Positions 35,635 through 44,114 of a DNA stretch of 64,000 nt are shown here, piece after piece. How positions within the stretch are numbered: position 1 is the first letter of the stretch; the number at the start of each line of letters is the position of its first letter. The notes under the pieces were generated by a model. It did no database searches. It saw nothing but the letters and a program-made list of their open reading frames with translations, and was not told where the DNA came from. Where the stretch lies: NCBI GenBank assembly GCA_035500095.1, contig DATJXN010000129.1, positions 39,411 to 103,410 on the forward strand, in the 5' to 3' direction. This DNA is from Candidatus Binataceae bacterium. GTDB taxonomy: Bacteria > Desulfobacterota > Binatia > Binatales > Binataceae. The position numbers and the translations under genes are program-made.

Positions 35635-36744
35635 TTGAAGGCGATCGTTATCGGCGGCGGTATCATCGGATGCTCGGTGGCCTGGCGGCTCGCGGCCGAA
35701 GGCGTCGCCACCACGGTGCTCGAGCGCGGCCGCGTGGGCCAGGAAGCGTCGTGGGCGGCGGCCGGAATGATCGCGCCGCAAGCCGAGGCCGAGGGTCCCG
35801 GCCCATTCTTCGATTTTTGCATGAAGGCGCGCGACGTCTTCGAGACGACCGTCGAGCGCCTCGTGCGCGACGGCGGCGTCGATCCGGAATACGACCCAGC
35901 GGGCATTCTCTACGTCGCGCTGGACGCGGACGAGCGCGCTCAACTCGAGCGCCGCGCGAAGTGGCAGCGCAGCGCCGGTGCGACGCTCGAGGAGTTGAGC
36001 GGCGCCGAAGCGCGCCGGATCGAGCCGATGCTCTCGCCGGAGACGGTTTACGCGATTCACATGCCGACCAACCGGCGCACCGACAATCGCAAACTCACGC
36101 AGGCCTATGCCGCGGCTGCGCGCAAGGCGGGCGCTGAATTCGTCGAGAGCGCGCGGGTCGAGGCGCTGGCGCTTCAAGGCGAGCGCGCCAGCGGCGTGGT
36201 CATGGATGATGGCTCGATTCGCGAGGCCGACGTTGTAATCAACGCGGCCGGTTCGTGGGCGGGAGAGATTCGCGGCCTCGAGGCCGACCGGGTGAAACTG
36301 CATCCCGTGCGCGGGCAGATCGTATGCTTCGACGTCGCACCGGGCACGATCGGCCCCGCGCTCTTTTCGCTGCGCGGGTACCTCGTGCCGCGGCGCGATG
36401 GCCGTCTGCTTGCGGGCTCAACGATGGAGGAGGCGGGCTACAACAAGAGCGTCACCCTGGCCGGTATCGACAAGATCGCGCGCGGTGCGGTCGCGATCGC
36501 GCCCGCGCTTTGCGGCGCCGCCTTCCGCGAGGCGTGGGCCGGCCTGCGCCCAGCGACTCGCGACCTGCTGCCCGTGCTTGGCCCCTCGCCGAGCGTCGCC
36601 AACGTGCTATGGGCCGCCGGCCACTTTCGCAGCGGCATCCTGCTCTCGGCAATTACCGGCGCGATCCTCGCCGACCTGGTGAAGGGGCGCAGCCCCGCAG
36701 TGGAATTGAGCGCGTTTTCCGCCGCGCGCTTCAGGGAGCAATAG
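35635..36744 (+). CDS. FAD-dependent amino-acid oxidase of the glycine oxidase (ThiO) family
   Basis: 369 residues from TTG 35635, the length of ThiO. The dinucleotide motif IVIGGGIIGCSVAWRLAAEG is at the very start, ERGRVGQEASWAAAGMIAPQAEAE follows, and INAAGSWAGEI, KLHPVRGQIVCFD and HFRSGILLSAITGAILADL are conserved. ThiO oxidises glycine to iminoacetate for thiazole synthesis; without thiS/thiG nearby the substrate may be another D- or N-methyl amino acid. An ATG at 35518 in the same frame would add 39 unconserved residues. GGAGCG is upstream of the TTG. Confidence 0.85.
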   Translation: MKAIVIGGGIIGCSVAWRLAAEGVATTVLERGRVGQEASWAAAGMIAPQAEAEGPGPFFDFCMKARDVFETTVERLVRDGGVDPEYDPAGILYVALDADERAQLERRAKWQRSAGATLEELSGAEARRIEPMLSPETVYAIHMPTNRRTDNRKLTQAYAAAARKAGAEFVESARVEALALQGERASGVVMDDGSIREADVVINAAGSWAGEIRGLEADRVKLHPVRGQIVCFDVAPGTIGPALFSLRGYLVPRRDGRLLAGSTMEEAGYNKSVTLAGIDKIARGAVAIAPALCGAAFREAWAGLRPATRDLLPVLGPSPSVANVLWAAGHFRSGILLSAITGAILADLVKGRSPAVELSAFSAARFREQ

Positions 36745-36746
36745 CC

Positions 36747-37094
36747 ATGGCTCGAATTCTCGGCCTGATGCACGACCTGTTCTTTCGCTCCAAGGTGGAC
36801 GCGGTCGCTCATGCCGTGGGTGTCGACGTCGCCTATGCCGGTTCTCTGAATGAGGCCGGCACGCGATGTCAGGAACAGGCGCCTGCGATGATCTTCGTGG
36901 ATCTCGCCGACCCGCTTTTCCCGGCGGTCGAGACGGCCGGCGCGATGCGCGCCGCGGCGCCCGCCGCACGGCTGATTGGCTTCGCATCGCACGTTGACCT
37001 TAAGGCGCTCGGGGCTGCGCGCGAGGCCGGGTTCGAGATGACGCTGTCGCGCAGCGACTTCACGGCCCGCCTGCCTGAACTGATGAAGCCGTAG
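36747..37094 (+). CDS. Small receiver-like protein without a clear phosphorylation site
   Basis: 115 residues, start two bases after the oxidase stop, with CAGGGAG upstream, so translation is coupled. The pattern MIFVDLADPLFPAVETAGAMRAAAPAARLIGFASHVDLKALGAAREAGF resembles beta3-alpha3-beta4-alpha4 of response regulators (VDL, then GFASH in place of ALTA). The paired acidic residues at the N-terminus of beta1 are absent, so classical phosphotransfer is unlikely. Function unknown. Confidence 0.7.
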   Translation: MARILGLMHDLFFRSKVDAVAHAVGVDVAYAGSLNEAGTRCQEQAPAMIFVDLADPLFPAVETAGAMRAAAPAARLIGFASHVDLKALGAAREAGFEMTLSRSDFTARLPELMKP

Positions 37095-37276
37095 ACTCCC
37101 GCCTGTCCTCAGGCCGTCTCTCGGTCGTCCTGCTCAGCGCGGGTTGCCGCAACTTCCACCGGAGTAGGGCGCTTTACCTGCAAGTGTTTTGCGGGGCCGG
37201 CAGAGGCGGCAGAGGTTTCTCCGCGGATGAAAGAAGCCCAGGGGGGGCCGAGGCCAAGCGGGCCGGAGGCTTCCGC

Positions 37277-37432
37277 TCAGGCGCCGTGGCCTGTGAGGGT
37301 CGTGTAGAGGCTATAAAGGACTACCGCGATGAGCGCCGCGGTTAGGATGTACTCGGTTATAGTCGGACCCCGGTCGGATCTTCCGGACCTGGCGTCATTT
37401 ATTCGAATCCTGAGTTCATCTATTGCTGCCAT
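37277..37432 (-). CDS. Orphan Flp/Fap-type type IVb pilin
   Basis: 51 residues, ATG at 37432 with AGAGG six bases upstream, TGA at 37277-37279; too short for a 60-residue cut-off. The sequence has a basic leader, then G22-PTITEY followed by the hydrophobic ILTAALIAVVLYSLYTTL. Flp pilins have G | x4-E-Y before one hydrophobic helix, and the Glu sits at mature position 5, exactly as here. It would be processed by a prepilin peptidase at the inner membrane. No tad/cpa genes lie in the window, so assembly must come from elsewhere. Confidence 0.72.
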   Translation of the reverse strand: MAAIDELRIRINDARSGRSDRGPTITEYILTAALIAVVLYSLYTTLTGHGA

Positions 37433-37559
37433 GTCGCACCTCTTCAAATCACGCCATAAGTTTAATAGACGCTAATAAAGAGGTCAAGATAGTTCTCAAC
37501 TATCGACCAGTTATCTCAACGGCAGACAGGCCGATAGAACGTGTCAAATTATCGAGAGA

Positions 37560-38072
37560 TCATGCGGATTTTTTGATCCCGATGACGCGGCCGGCGTTTT
37601 CTGGCTTGGGTAGCGCCGCATGCGCCGTCGCCATCAGGCCGAGCCGACGCATTGTCTCGTCCGGCCAGGGCTTCGTCCGCCGGGTTTTGTAGTCGACGTT
37701 GATCATGAGCACTTCGTTAGTCGCGACCGCCCATCCCTCTTCACCGTGGTACATGTGATGAAACAGGTGCAAGCGCTTGGCGTCGTGATCGAGAATCTGC
37801 GAGGTGACCCTGAGCGGCGCGCCGAGACGGACCTCGCGTGCGTACGCCAGATGGGTTTCCAGCACGAACAGCATGCCGATCTGATGCTCGGTGTAGAGCG
37901 GGCCCACGCCGAGCAGCGCGCAGAGCACGTCAGCGGCCTGATCGAAGACGGTTACGTACACGGCCATGTTCATGTGGCCATATGAATCGATCCATTCGGG
38001 AAGGACGACGGCGCGGTAGCGATCCAGTGGAGCGTTCAGGTCGAGTTCGGGAAGAGAATAGGGGAAAGTCAT
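37560..38072 (-). CDS. Hotdog-fold acyl-CoA thioesterase
   Basis: 170 residues of the 4HBT fold: VVLPEWIDSYGHMNMAVYVTVFDQAADVL is the N-terminal motif (DSYGHMN-type catalytic Asp with hotdog helix), and AYAREVRLGAPLRVTSQI with LHLFHHMYHGEEGW follows. Relatives next to or fused to carnitine dehydrogenase act on betainyl-CoA or similar short acyl-CoAs; substrate here unproven. It is divergent from lhr, with 76 bases between starts. Confidence 0.82.
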   Translation of the reverse strand: MTFPYSLPELDLNAPLDRYRAVVLPEWIDSYGHMNMAVYVTVFDQAADVLCALLGVGPLYTEHQIGMLFVLETHLAYAREVRLGAPLRVTSQILDHDAKRLHLFHHMYHGEEGWAVATNEVLMINVDYKTRRTKPWPDETMRRLGLMATAHAALPKPENAGRVIGIKKSA

Positions 38073-38148
38073 TTTGCGCGGCGCGCCTCCTTGTGCTTGC
38101 GGCCAGCCCTGCCGGATAGATCGAACCAGATGCTATAAGTATCGGGAG

Positions 38149-41100
38149 ATGATTTCAGTGCTCGACGCTTTTCATCCAGCGGTTCGCGCCTGGTTCGCCG
38201 AGCGATTTGCAACTCCCTCGCCCGCGCAGGCGCTGGGATGGCCGGTGATCGCCGAATGCGATTCGCACCCCGGCCATGACGTGCTGCTCTGCGCGCCGAC
38301 CGGCAGCGGCAAGACGCTTGCCGCGTTCATGTGGGCGATCGATCGCCTCTTTCGCGACGCCGAGCGCGGCGCGCTTGGCGACCGCGTCTCGGTGCTTTAC
38401 GTCTCCCCGCTCAAGGCGCTCGCCAACGACATCCGGATTAACCTCGAAGATCCGCTGGTCGGAATTCGCCAGACGGCGCATCGCCTGGCCGCGGCCGCGG
38501 GACGTCCCGATGAAGCCGTCCGCCCGATACTCGAGGTGCGCGCGGGACTCCGCACTGGCGACACGCCGGCCAACGAGCGCTCCGCGATGCTTCGCCGGCC
38601 GCCTCATATCCTGGTCACCACGCCCGAATCGCTTTTCATCCTGCTGACTTCGGCGCGCTTTCGTCGAAGCTTAAGCGCCGTGCGCCACGTGATCGTCGAT
38701 GAGCTACACGCGCTTGCGCCCAACAAGCGCGGCGCTCATCTGATGCTCACGCTGGAGCGGCTCGAACGGATGGTCCGGGCGAACGGCGCTCCGCGTCCCG
38801 CGCGAATCGGCCTTTCGGCGACGCTCAATCCGATCGAGCGGCTGGCCGAATTTCTCGCCGGCGGCGAGATCGATGACGCGGGTGTGCGCCGCCCCCGGCC
38901 CGTCAAAGTCGTGCGCGCCGATGCCCGCGCCCGCGCGATGGACCTGAAGGTGATGGCGCCCGGGCCCGACCTCGGCGCGCTCGCGACCCATCAGCACTGG
39001 GAGGCGATGTACGACGCCGTCGCCGCGCTGGTGCGGGAGCATCGCACAACCCTCGTCTTCACCCTGAGCCGGCGCTGGGCGGAACGGATCGCGCTCAATC
39101 TGCAAAAGCGCCTCGGCAACGACGCCGTGCTGGCCCATCATGGGAGCCTCGCGCGCGCCGAGCGTCTGGCGGCGGAACAGCGGCTCAAACGCGGAGAACT
39201 GCGCGCGCTGGTCGCGACCGCGTCGCTCGAACTCGGGATCGACGTCGGCGCGGTCGAACTGGTCTGCCAGATCGATACGCCCAAGAGCATCTCGGCCGCG
39301 ATCCAGCGCATCGGTCGTTCCGGCCATCGGCTCGACGCGACGCCAAAGGGGCGGTTCTTCGCGCTCACGCTAGACGACTTGCTCGAGTGCGCGGCGGCGG
39401 TGCGGGCTATCCGCCACAGCCGGCTCGACGAGGTCGAGATTCCGACCGGATGCCTCGACGTCGCGGCGCAGCAGATCGTCGCGATCGCCGCTGAGGACGA
39501 GGAAATCGGCGAGGCCGACTTGCTGCGGCTGCTGCGCGGCGCGTACAACTTTCCGAATCTCGACCGCGCCGCCCTGATTCATTTGCTCGAACAGATGGCA
39601 ACCGAGCTGCCGGCGCGGATCCGGGGCGCGGCGCCGAAGATATTTTACGATCGCATCGGCGCCCGCGTGCGCGCGCGCCGCGGCGCACGGATGGCCGCAA
39701 TCACGTCGGGCGGCACGATTCCCGAAAGCGGCAATCTCGACGTCGTGATCGAGTCCCAGGGGCGCAAGATCGGCGACGTCGAAGAGGACTTCGCCCAGGA
39801 ATCCTCGCGCGGCGATATTTTTGCGCTGGGCTCGATGCCATGGCGGGTGCTGGGAATCTCGCGCAACCGCTTCCTGGTCGAACCGGCGCCGGGGATGGCA
39901 CCGTCGCTGCCGTTCTGGGAGACCGAGGCGGCGGGCCGCTCGCCTGCGCTCTCGGCCGAGGTCTCGGCGCTGCGCGGCGAAATCTCCGCGCGTCTCGGGC
40001 GTGACGGCGGCGAGGTCCGAGCCGCCGAACTCCTTGCCGGGGAATGCGCGATGGACGAACGCGCGGCGCGCCAGGCGATCGACTACGTGCGCCGCGGCGA
40101 GAGCGCTCTCGGCGCGATTCCCGACGAACGCACGATCGTGGTCGAGCGCTTCTTCGACGGCCTCGGCGGCACGCAGGTCGTAATTCATTCGCCGCTCGGG
40201 ATGCGGGTTAACCGCGGCCTGGGGCTCGCGATCCGCAAACGCCTCTGCCAGTCGTTCGACTTCGAGATCCAGGCCTCGGCGATCGACGACGCGGTGCTGC
40301 TCGCGCTCAACGCGCGCCACAGCTTTCCCCTCGAATCGCTGATGGCGATGCTTTCGCCGCGCACGGTGCGCCACGTGCTCGAGCAGGCGCTGCTCGCCGC
40401 ACCGATGTTCGAAGTCAGAATGCGCCACGTCGCGACGCGGGCGCTCGCGGTGATGCGCTCGGCGCGCGGCCGCAGGGTGCCGGCATGGATTCAACGCCTG
40501 CGCGCGCAGGAAATCGCCGCGGCGATCTTTCCCGGACGCGAGGCATGCCTGGAAAACCGCCCACCCGACGTAGAATTGCCCGATCATTTCATCACCGCCG
40601 AGACGATGCACGAGTGTCTGACCGAATCGACCGACATCGCCCGCATCGAGGATCTCCTGCGCGCGATCGAGCAGGGCAGGACGCGGGTGGTCGCGGTTGA
40701 TGCGATCGCACCGTCGGTTTTCGCCCATCGCGTCCTGCTCGCGTGGGACTACTCGTTCCTCGACGACGGCGAGCGCGCCAACCGCCGCAGCCGCACGGTC
40801 TCGCTCAATCGTGCGATGGCCGAGGACGTGCTGCGCACCGAGGACCTTTCCGCGATGCTCGCCGCGGACGCGGTCGAGAGCGTCGAGGCCGAGGTCGGCG
40901 GGCGGGCGATGGCGCGCCGCGCACGCGACCGCGACGAGCTTTACGAATTGATCCGAGCGCACGGAGCGCTTGCGCCCGCGGCGCTCGACGAGTGTGTGGC
41001 AGGCGACGCGAGTGCGATGCTCTCGGCGCTCGAGCGCGAGGGACGCGTGATCCGCACGCGCTTCTCAGCGGGAGCACCTGAGATGCTGGTCGCCGGCGAG

Positions 41101-42924
41101 GACGCTTCGATCTTCGCCGCAGCATATCCGGAAGCGATTTTTGAACGGCACGCGGCCGCGCCGCCGGCCGCGGCGGAATCAATCGCGCCCGCTCTAGAAA
41201 CCGACGAGGCGGAACGAGAGATCGTCCGGCGCGCGATGGCGACGTCGGGGCCGGTCGAAATCGCCGAGCTCGCAGATCGGGTCAGACTGACTCCCGCGGC
41301 GCTCGAGAAGCATCTGCTCGCGCTCGAGGCGAAGGGACTGATTTTTCGCGGTCATTTCACACCGCGCCGTGCGGCGCTCGGGGGCATGGGCGAACGCACG
41401 CCAAGGGGTGGGGCGTCCGCGAGCCCCGAGCAATGGTGCGATCGCTATAACCTCGAGAAAATCCATCGCCTGACGCTTAACCGTCTCCGTTCCGAGGTTG
41501 AGCCCGCCGCCGATCATGAGTATGCGGCGTTTAGGTTGCGCTGGAACCACGTCGGAGGAACCGGAATTGACGCCGATCAGTCCGGGGTCGCCGCAGTGCT
41601 GGAGCAGCTCTCGGGCATTGCGCTCAGCCCCGAACTGTGGGAGCGCGCCATTTTGCCGGCGCGAATTCGCGGTTATCGCTCCGAATGGCTCGACCTGCTC
41701 TGCCTCGGCGGCGAGGTCGTGTGGGCGGCGATGCCGGGCGAGGATGGCGGCGACCAGGTGCCCGCGCGAATCACCTTTCTGCTGCGTCGCCGTGCGGGCA
41801 CGGCGAGGCACGAGGGGGCGAGTTCGGCGGCGGCTTTAGCCGCCGCCGAACTCGCCGATCCCGACGAGCAGCGCGTCTTCCTCGCGCTTGCCGCGGGCGG
41901 CGCGCAATATCTCGACCAGCTCGCCGAGCGCGCGGGCCTGGCCGAACGGACGGCGCTCGCCGCTCTCTGGCGGCTCGCGGCCGCCGGCCGCGTCTCGAAC
42001 GACAGCTTCGCGCCGCTGCGCCTGCTCTGGTCGGCGCCCGAGGCGGTGCGGGCGATGGCTCCGGGAGCCCATCGGCGCGCTCGCCACGACGCGGCGCTGC
42101 GCGCGCGTCTGCGCTCGAGCGTGACCGGCCGCTGGTCCCCGCTGGGCGCCGGCGCCGCCGCTCAGGCGGCGGTGGCGGCGCCCAGCGGGGCGGTATTTGA
42201 TCCGGCGATGCCCGGCGTTGTGGCGGCGCCAGACGGCCGCGGCTCCCGCTCTGGCGCGCGCACCGAGGCGCGGGCGCGCGAGCGGGCACCGGAACGCATA
42301 CCTGGGCGCTACGCGGCGCGCGAGCGCGCCGAACTCCTGCTCAAGCGCAACGGAATCGTGACGCGCGAGATGCTCGGAATGGAAAACGAGCCGATGACGT
42401 GGCAGGAGATCTCGTTTGCGCTCCGCAGGATGGAGTATGCGGGCGTGATTCGCCGCGGCTATTTCGTCCGCGCGCTTGCGGGCGAGCAATACGCCTTGCC
42501 CGCGGCGCTCGAGATGCTCGCGGCCGCTCGCAATCCGGCCACGGCGCGAGAGCGTCCGGTGGCGCTTAGCGCCGCCGATCCGGCAAACCCCTTTGGCGCG
42601 GTCCTGCCCGGATGCGGAGTTGCGCGGGACGCGAGCAATTTCGTCGTGCTGAGGGGAGGTCGTGTGATGCTCGGCTATACGGGCCGAGCATTGGTCACCA
42701 GCGACGGGCTCGACGACGAGCCTTTCTCAGCGGCGGTGGCGGCGCTTATCGAGTTGGTGCGCAAAGTGACGGTCGAGACGATCGACGGCGCGCCGGCGCT
42801 CGCCTCGGCGCGGGTCGGCGCGATGGCCGCGATGGGGTTCCACTCGGACGGCCGCGCCCTTGTTTATGACGGATTGCCCGGCCCCGCGCCTTCGCGCGCA
42901 TCGATTGGCCGCCAGGCAAAGTAA
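38149..42924 (+). CDS. lhr: Lhr-type large ATP-dependent helicase
   Basis: 1591 residues, full-length like E. coli Lhr. N-terminal SF2 core: the Walker A motif in CAPTGSGKTLAAF (~50), the DEVH-box variant VDELHAL (~183), LSATLNP, and VATASLELGIDVGAVELVCQID with QRIGRSGHR. The Lhr-specific winged-helix and C-terminal regions follow. Lhr proteins unwind DNA/RNA hybrids in repair. Start choice: GGGAG touches ATG 38149 and lies nine bases before GTG 38158, so the GTG may be the real start. Two long palindromes (41817-41856, 42137-42190) lie in low-complexity linkers without breaking the frame. Confidence 0.9.
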   Translation: MISVLDAFHPAVRAWFAERFATPSPAQALGWPVIAECDSHPGHDVLLCAPTGSGKTLAAFMWAIDRLFRDAERGALGDRVSVLYVSPLKALANDIRINLEDPLVGIRQTAHRLAAAAGRPDEAVRPILEVRAGLRTGDTPANERSAMLRRPPHILVTTPESLFILLTSARFRRSLSAVRHVIVDELHALAPNKRGAHLMLTLERLERMVRANGAPRPARIGLSATLNPIERLAEFLAGGEIDDAGVRRPRPVKVVRADARARAMDLKVMAPGPDLGALATHQHWEAMYDAVAALVREHRTTLVFTLSRRWAERIALNLQKRLGNDAVLAHHGSLARAERLAAEQRLKRGELRALVATASLELGIDVGAVELVCQIDTPKSISAAIQRIGRSGHRLDATPKGRFFALTLDDLLECAAAVRAIRHSRLDEVEIPTGCLDVAAQQIVAIAAEDEEIGEADLLRLLRGAYNFPNLDRAALIHLLEQMATELPARIRGAAPKIFYDRIGARVRARRGARMAAITSGGTIPESGNLDVVIESQGRKIGDVEEDFAQESSRGDIFALGSMPWRVLGISRNRFLVEPAPGMAPSLPFWETEAAGRSPALSAEVSALRGEISARLGRDGGEVRAAELLAGECAMDERAARQAIDYVRRGESALGAIPDERTIVVERFFDGLGGTQVVIHSPLGMRVNRGLGLAIRKRLCQSFDFEIQASAIDDAVLLALNARHSFPLESLMAMLSPRTVRHVLEQALLAAPMFEVRMRHVATRALAVMRSARGRRVPAWIQRLRAQEIAAAIFPGREACLENRPPDVELPDHFITAETMHECLTESTDIARIEDLLRAIEQGRTRVVAVDAIAPSVFAHRVLLAWDYSFLDDGERANRRSRTVSLNRAMAEDVLRTEDLSAMLAADAVESVEAEVGGRAMARRARDRDELYELIRAHGALAPAALDECVAGDASAMLSALEREGRVIRTRFSAGAPEMLVAGEDASIFAAAYPEAIFERHAAAPPAAAESIAPALETDEAEREIVRRAMATSGPVEIAELADRVRLTPAALEKHLLALEAKGLIFRGHFTPRRAALGGMGERTPRGGASASPEQWCDRYNLEKIHRLTLNRLRSEVEPAADHEYAAFRLRWNHVGGTGIDADQSGVAAVLEQLSGIALSPELWERAILPARIRGYRSEWLDLLCLGGEVVWAAMPGEDGGDQVPARITFLLRRRAGTARHEGASSAAALAAAELADPDEQRVFLALAAGGAQYLDQLAERAGLAERTALAALWRLAAAGRVSNDSFAPLRLLWSAPEAVRAMAPGAHRRARHDAALRARLRSSVTGRWSPLGAGAAAQAAVAAPSGAVFDPAMPGVVAAPDGRGSRSGARTEARARERAPERIPGRYAARERAELLLKRNGIVTREMLGMENEPMTWQEISFALRRMEYAGVIRRGYFVRALAGEQYALPAALEMLAAARNPATARERPVALSAADPANPFGAVLPGCGVARDASNFVVLRGGRVMLGYTGRALVTSDGLDDEPFSAAVAALIELVRKVTVETIDGAPALASARVGAMAAMGFHSDGRALVYDGLPGPAPSRASIGRQAK
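41817..41856. repeat. Perfect 18-bp palindrome inside lhr
   Basis: Arms 41817-41834 and 41839-41856 are perfectly complementary around a TTTA loop. It encodes the Ala-rich linker ASSAAALAAAELAD. It is longer than expected by chance from GC content alone and has no T-tract, so it is not an obvious terminator. It may be an inserted palindromic element or a structure created by Ala codon runs. Confidence 0.7.
42137..42190. repeat. Second long palindrome inside lhr
   Basis: Perfect 14-bp outer arms (42137-42150 and 42177-42190) continue inward, after one mismatch and one G.T pair, into seven more pairs around a TCAG loop. It encodes the Gly/Ala-rich PLGAGAAAQAAVAAPSGA stretch. It lies 280 bases after the first lhr palindrome. 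Confidence 0.7.
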
Positions 42925-42937
42925 GCCGGCTTTTTTG

Positions 42938-43402
42938 ATGGAAGCGACGGACCTGCAGGCATTGCAGCAGCTTATCGATCGCAGCGCCGCGTCGGCCGGA
43001 CCTGCCGCGGCCGATTCGCTTGCCTATCCCGCGCGCCAGATGGGCGCGGCGGAGTTCGTGGAGTTCTGGCAGAGCGTTCGGCTGGTCGCGATGGCCACGA
43101 CGGGCGAGGGGGGCGGACCGCATATTGCGCCGGTTCACGGGCGGCTCGACGGCACCCGGTTGCGGCTGGTGATCTATGACAACACGCTGCGCCGGCGCGA
43201 TATCGCAGCCAATCCACGCGTTGCATTCACTACCTGGCGCGCCGACGGCGCGGCGGCGATCGTTTACGGCGTCGCGCGCGAGGTGGAAGGCAGCCTGCGC
43301 CCCGCGCGCGCCTCGCTGAGCGGAAAGCCGCGCCAGGTGATCGAACTCGAGGTCAGGCTGACGCGCGTCTATGCGATGCGCCCGCCTGACCGCTCCACTT
43401 GA
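42938..43402 (+). CDS. Pyridoxamine 5'-phosphate oxidase-fold FMN-binding protein
   Basis: 154 residues of split-barrel fold: FVEFWQSVRLVAMATTG, then PHIAPVHGRLDG, LRLVIYDNTLRRRDIAANPRVAFTT and IVYGVAREVEG are the usual strands that hold FMN or a related cofactor. Members include F420- or heme-dependent reductases, so cofactor and substrate are open. Start 42938 is 13 bases after lhr but has no visible Shine-Dalgarno sequence, so translation may be coupled to lhr. A TTG at 42860 would extend it into lhr. Confidence 0.75.
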   Translation: MEATDLQALQQLIDRSAASAGPAAADSLAYPARQMGAAEFVEFWQSVRLVAMATTGEGGGPHIAPVHGRLDGTRLRLVIYDNTLRRRDIAANPRVAFTTWRADGAAAIVYGVAREVEGSLRPARASLSGKPRQVIELEVRLTRVYAMRPPDRST

Positions 43403-43467
43403 CCCGCCCTGCTCGCGGACGGGAAGAAGCTTGCATTAACGTCCTGCCTGCGGCTGAGATCGTCCCC

Positions 43468-43965
43468 ATGAAAAAGACGCTACTGCTCTACGGCGTGCTG
43501 GTTTTCGCGGGCGGCCTGATCGGCGGCGCCCTGACTGATGCAGTTTGCAGATCGCGGCCCGTAAGGGCAGCACCGGCAGCGCCACAGGGTGACAACAAGA
43601 GCGCCGGCGCGGCCGCGCCGCCAGTCATAACGGCGGCGGGCTTCGTGCTGGTCGATGCGGCCGGCAAACCGCGCGTGAAATTCGACGTCGCCGACGACGG
43701 TCAGGCGGGCTTCTCGATGTACGACCGCAACAATCATCCCCGCGCGCAGATCGTTATCGACAACCAGGGAGCGCCGAGCGTTCGTCTCTACGATACCTAC
43801 AACAAGCTCAGAATTTCGATCGAAGTCAGCAGCGACGGCATTCCGGCCATGCGCCTGATGGACAACGGCGGTCACTCGCGCGAACTGCTCGGGGTGGATG
43901 CCGAAGGCGACGGAGGGCTCGACTTTTACTCGCGCGACGGCACCGTGCTGCGCGAATTGCCCTAG
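43468..43965 (+). CDS. Exported or membrane-anchored repeat protein of unknown function
   Basis: 165 residues. MKKTLLLYGVLVFAGGLIGGAL is a signal anchor. From ~60, four beta-rich repeats follow, each of the type (V/I)-x-(D/I)-x2-G-x-P-x-(V/M)-(R/K)-(L/F)-x-D-x2-(N/D), for example FVLVDAAGKPRVKFDV and IVIDNQGAPSVRLYD, then SSDGIPAMRLMDNGG. Such short strand-turn repeats occur in bacterial surface and phage-tail-like proteins. A GTG at 43399 would overlap the upstream stop and add 23 residues. No family recognised. Confidence 0.65.
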   Translation: MKKTLLLYGVLVFAGGLIGGALTDAVCRSRPVRAAPAAPQGDNKSAGAAAPPVITAAGFVLVDAAGKPRVKFDVADDGQAGFSMYDRNNHPRAQIVIDNQGAPSVRLYDTYNKLRISIEVSSDGIPAMRLMDNGGHSRELLGVDAEGDGGLDFYSRDGTVLRELP

Positions 43966-44073
43966 CCGGCGTCCGGGCGCCGTACCTTGGCGAAGATCGA
44001 AGCGTCACGCTATCCTGACTTGACCACAAAGCTGCGTTGCGCGCCGTTTATGGCGTGCGACGCGCGGACTCTT

Positions 44074-44102
44074 CGGAAAGGATTGGGCCCGCGGAAAGGA
44101 TT
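44074..44102 (+). repeat. 11-bp direct repeat CGGAAAGGATT upstream of aconitase
   Basis: Copies at 44074-44084 and 44092-44102, period 18, each contain a Shine-Dalgarno-like GGAAAGGA. The second lies about 12 bases before the aconitase ATG at 44115. Confidence 0.45.
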
Positions 44103-44114
44103 CGGTCTGAAAAA

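Noticed and set aside
37220..37276. Intrinsic terminator after the Flp pilin
   Set aside because: GAAGCC/GGCTTC arms exist, but the loop is long and only three T follow; not strong enough to list.
39370..40962. 530-residue antisense ORF inside lhr
   Set aside because: Shadow of the helicase; composition dominated by Arg, Ala and His.
42906..42937. Terminator between lhr and the PNPOx-fold gene
   Set aside because: AAGCCGGCTT followed by T4 has too short a stem with no room for a loop.
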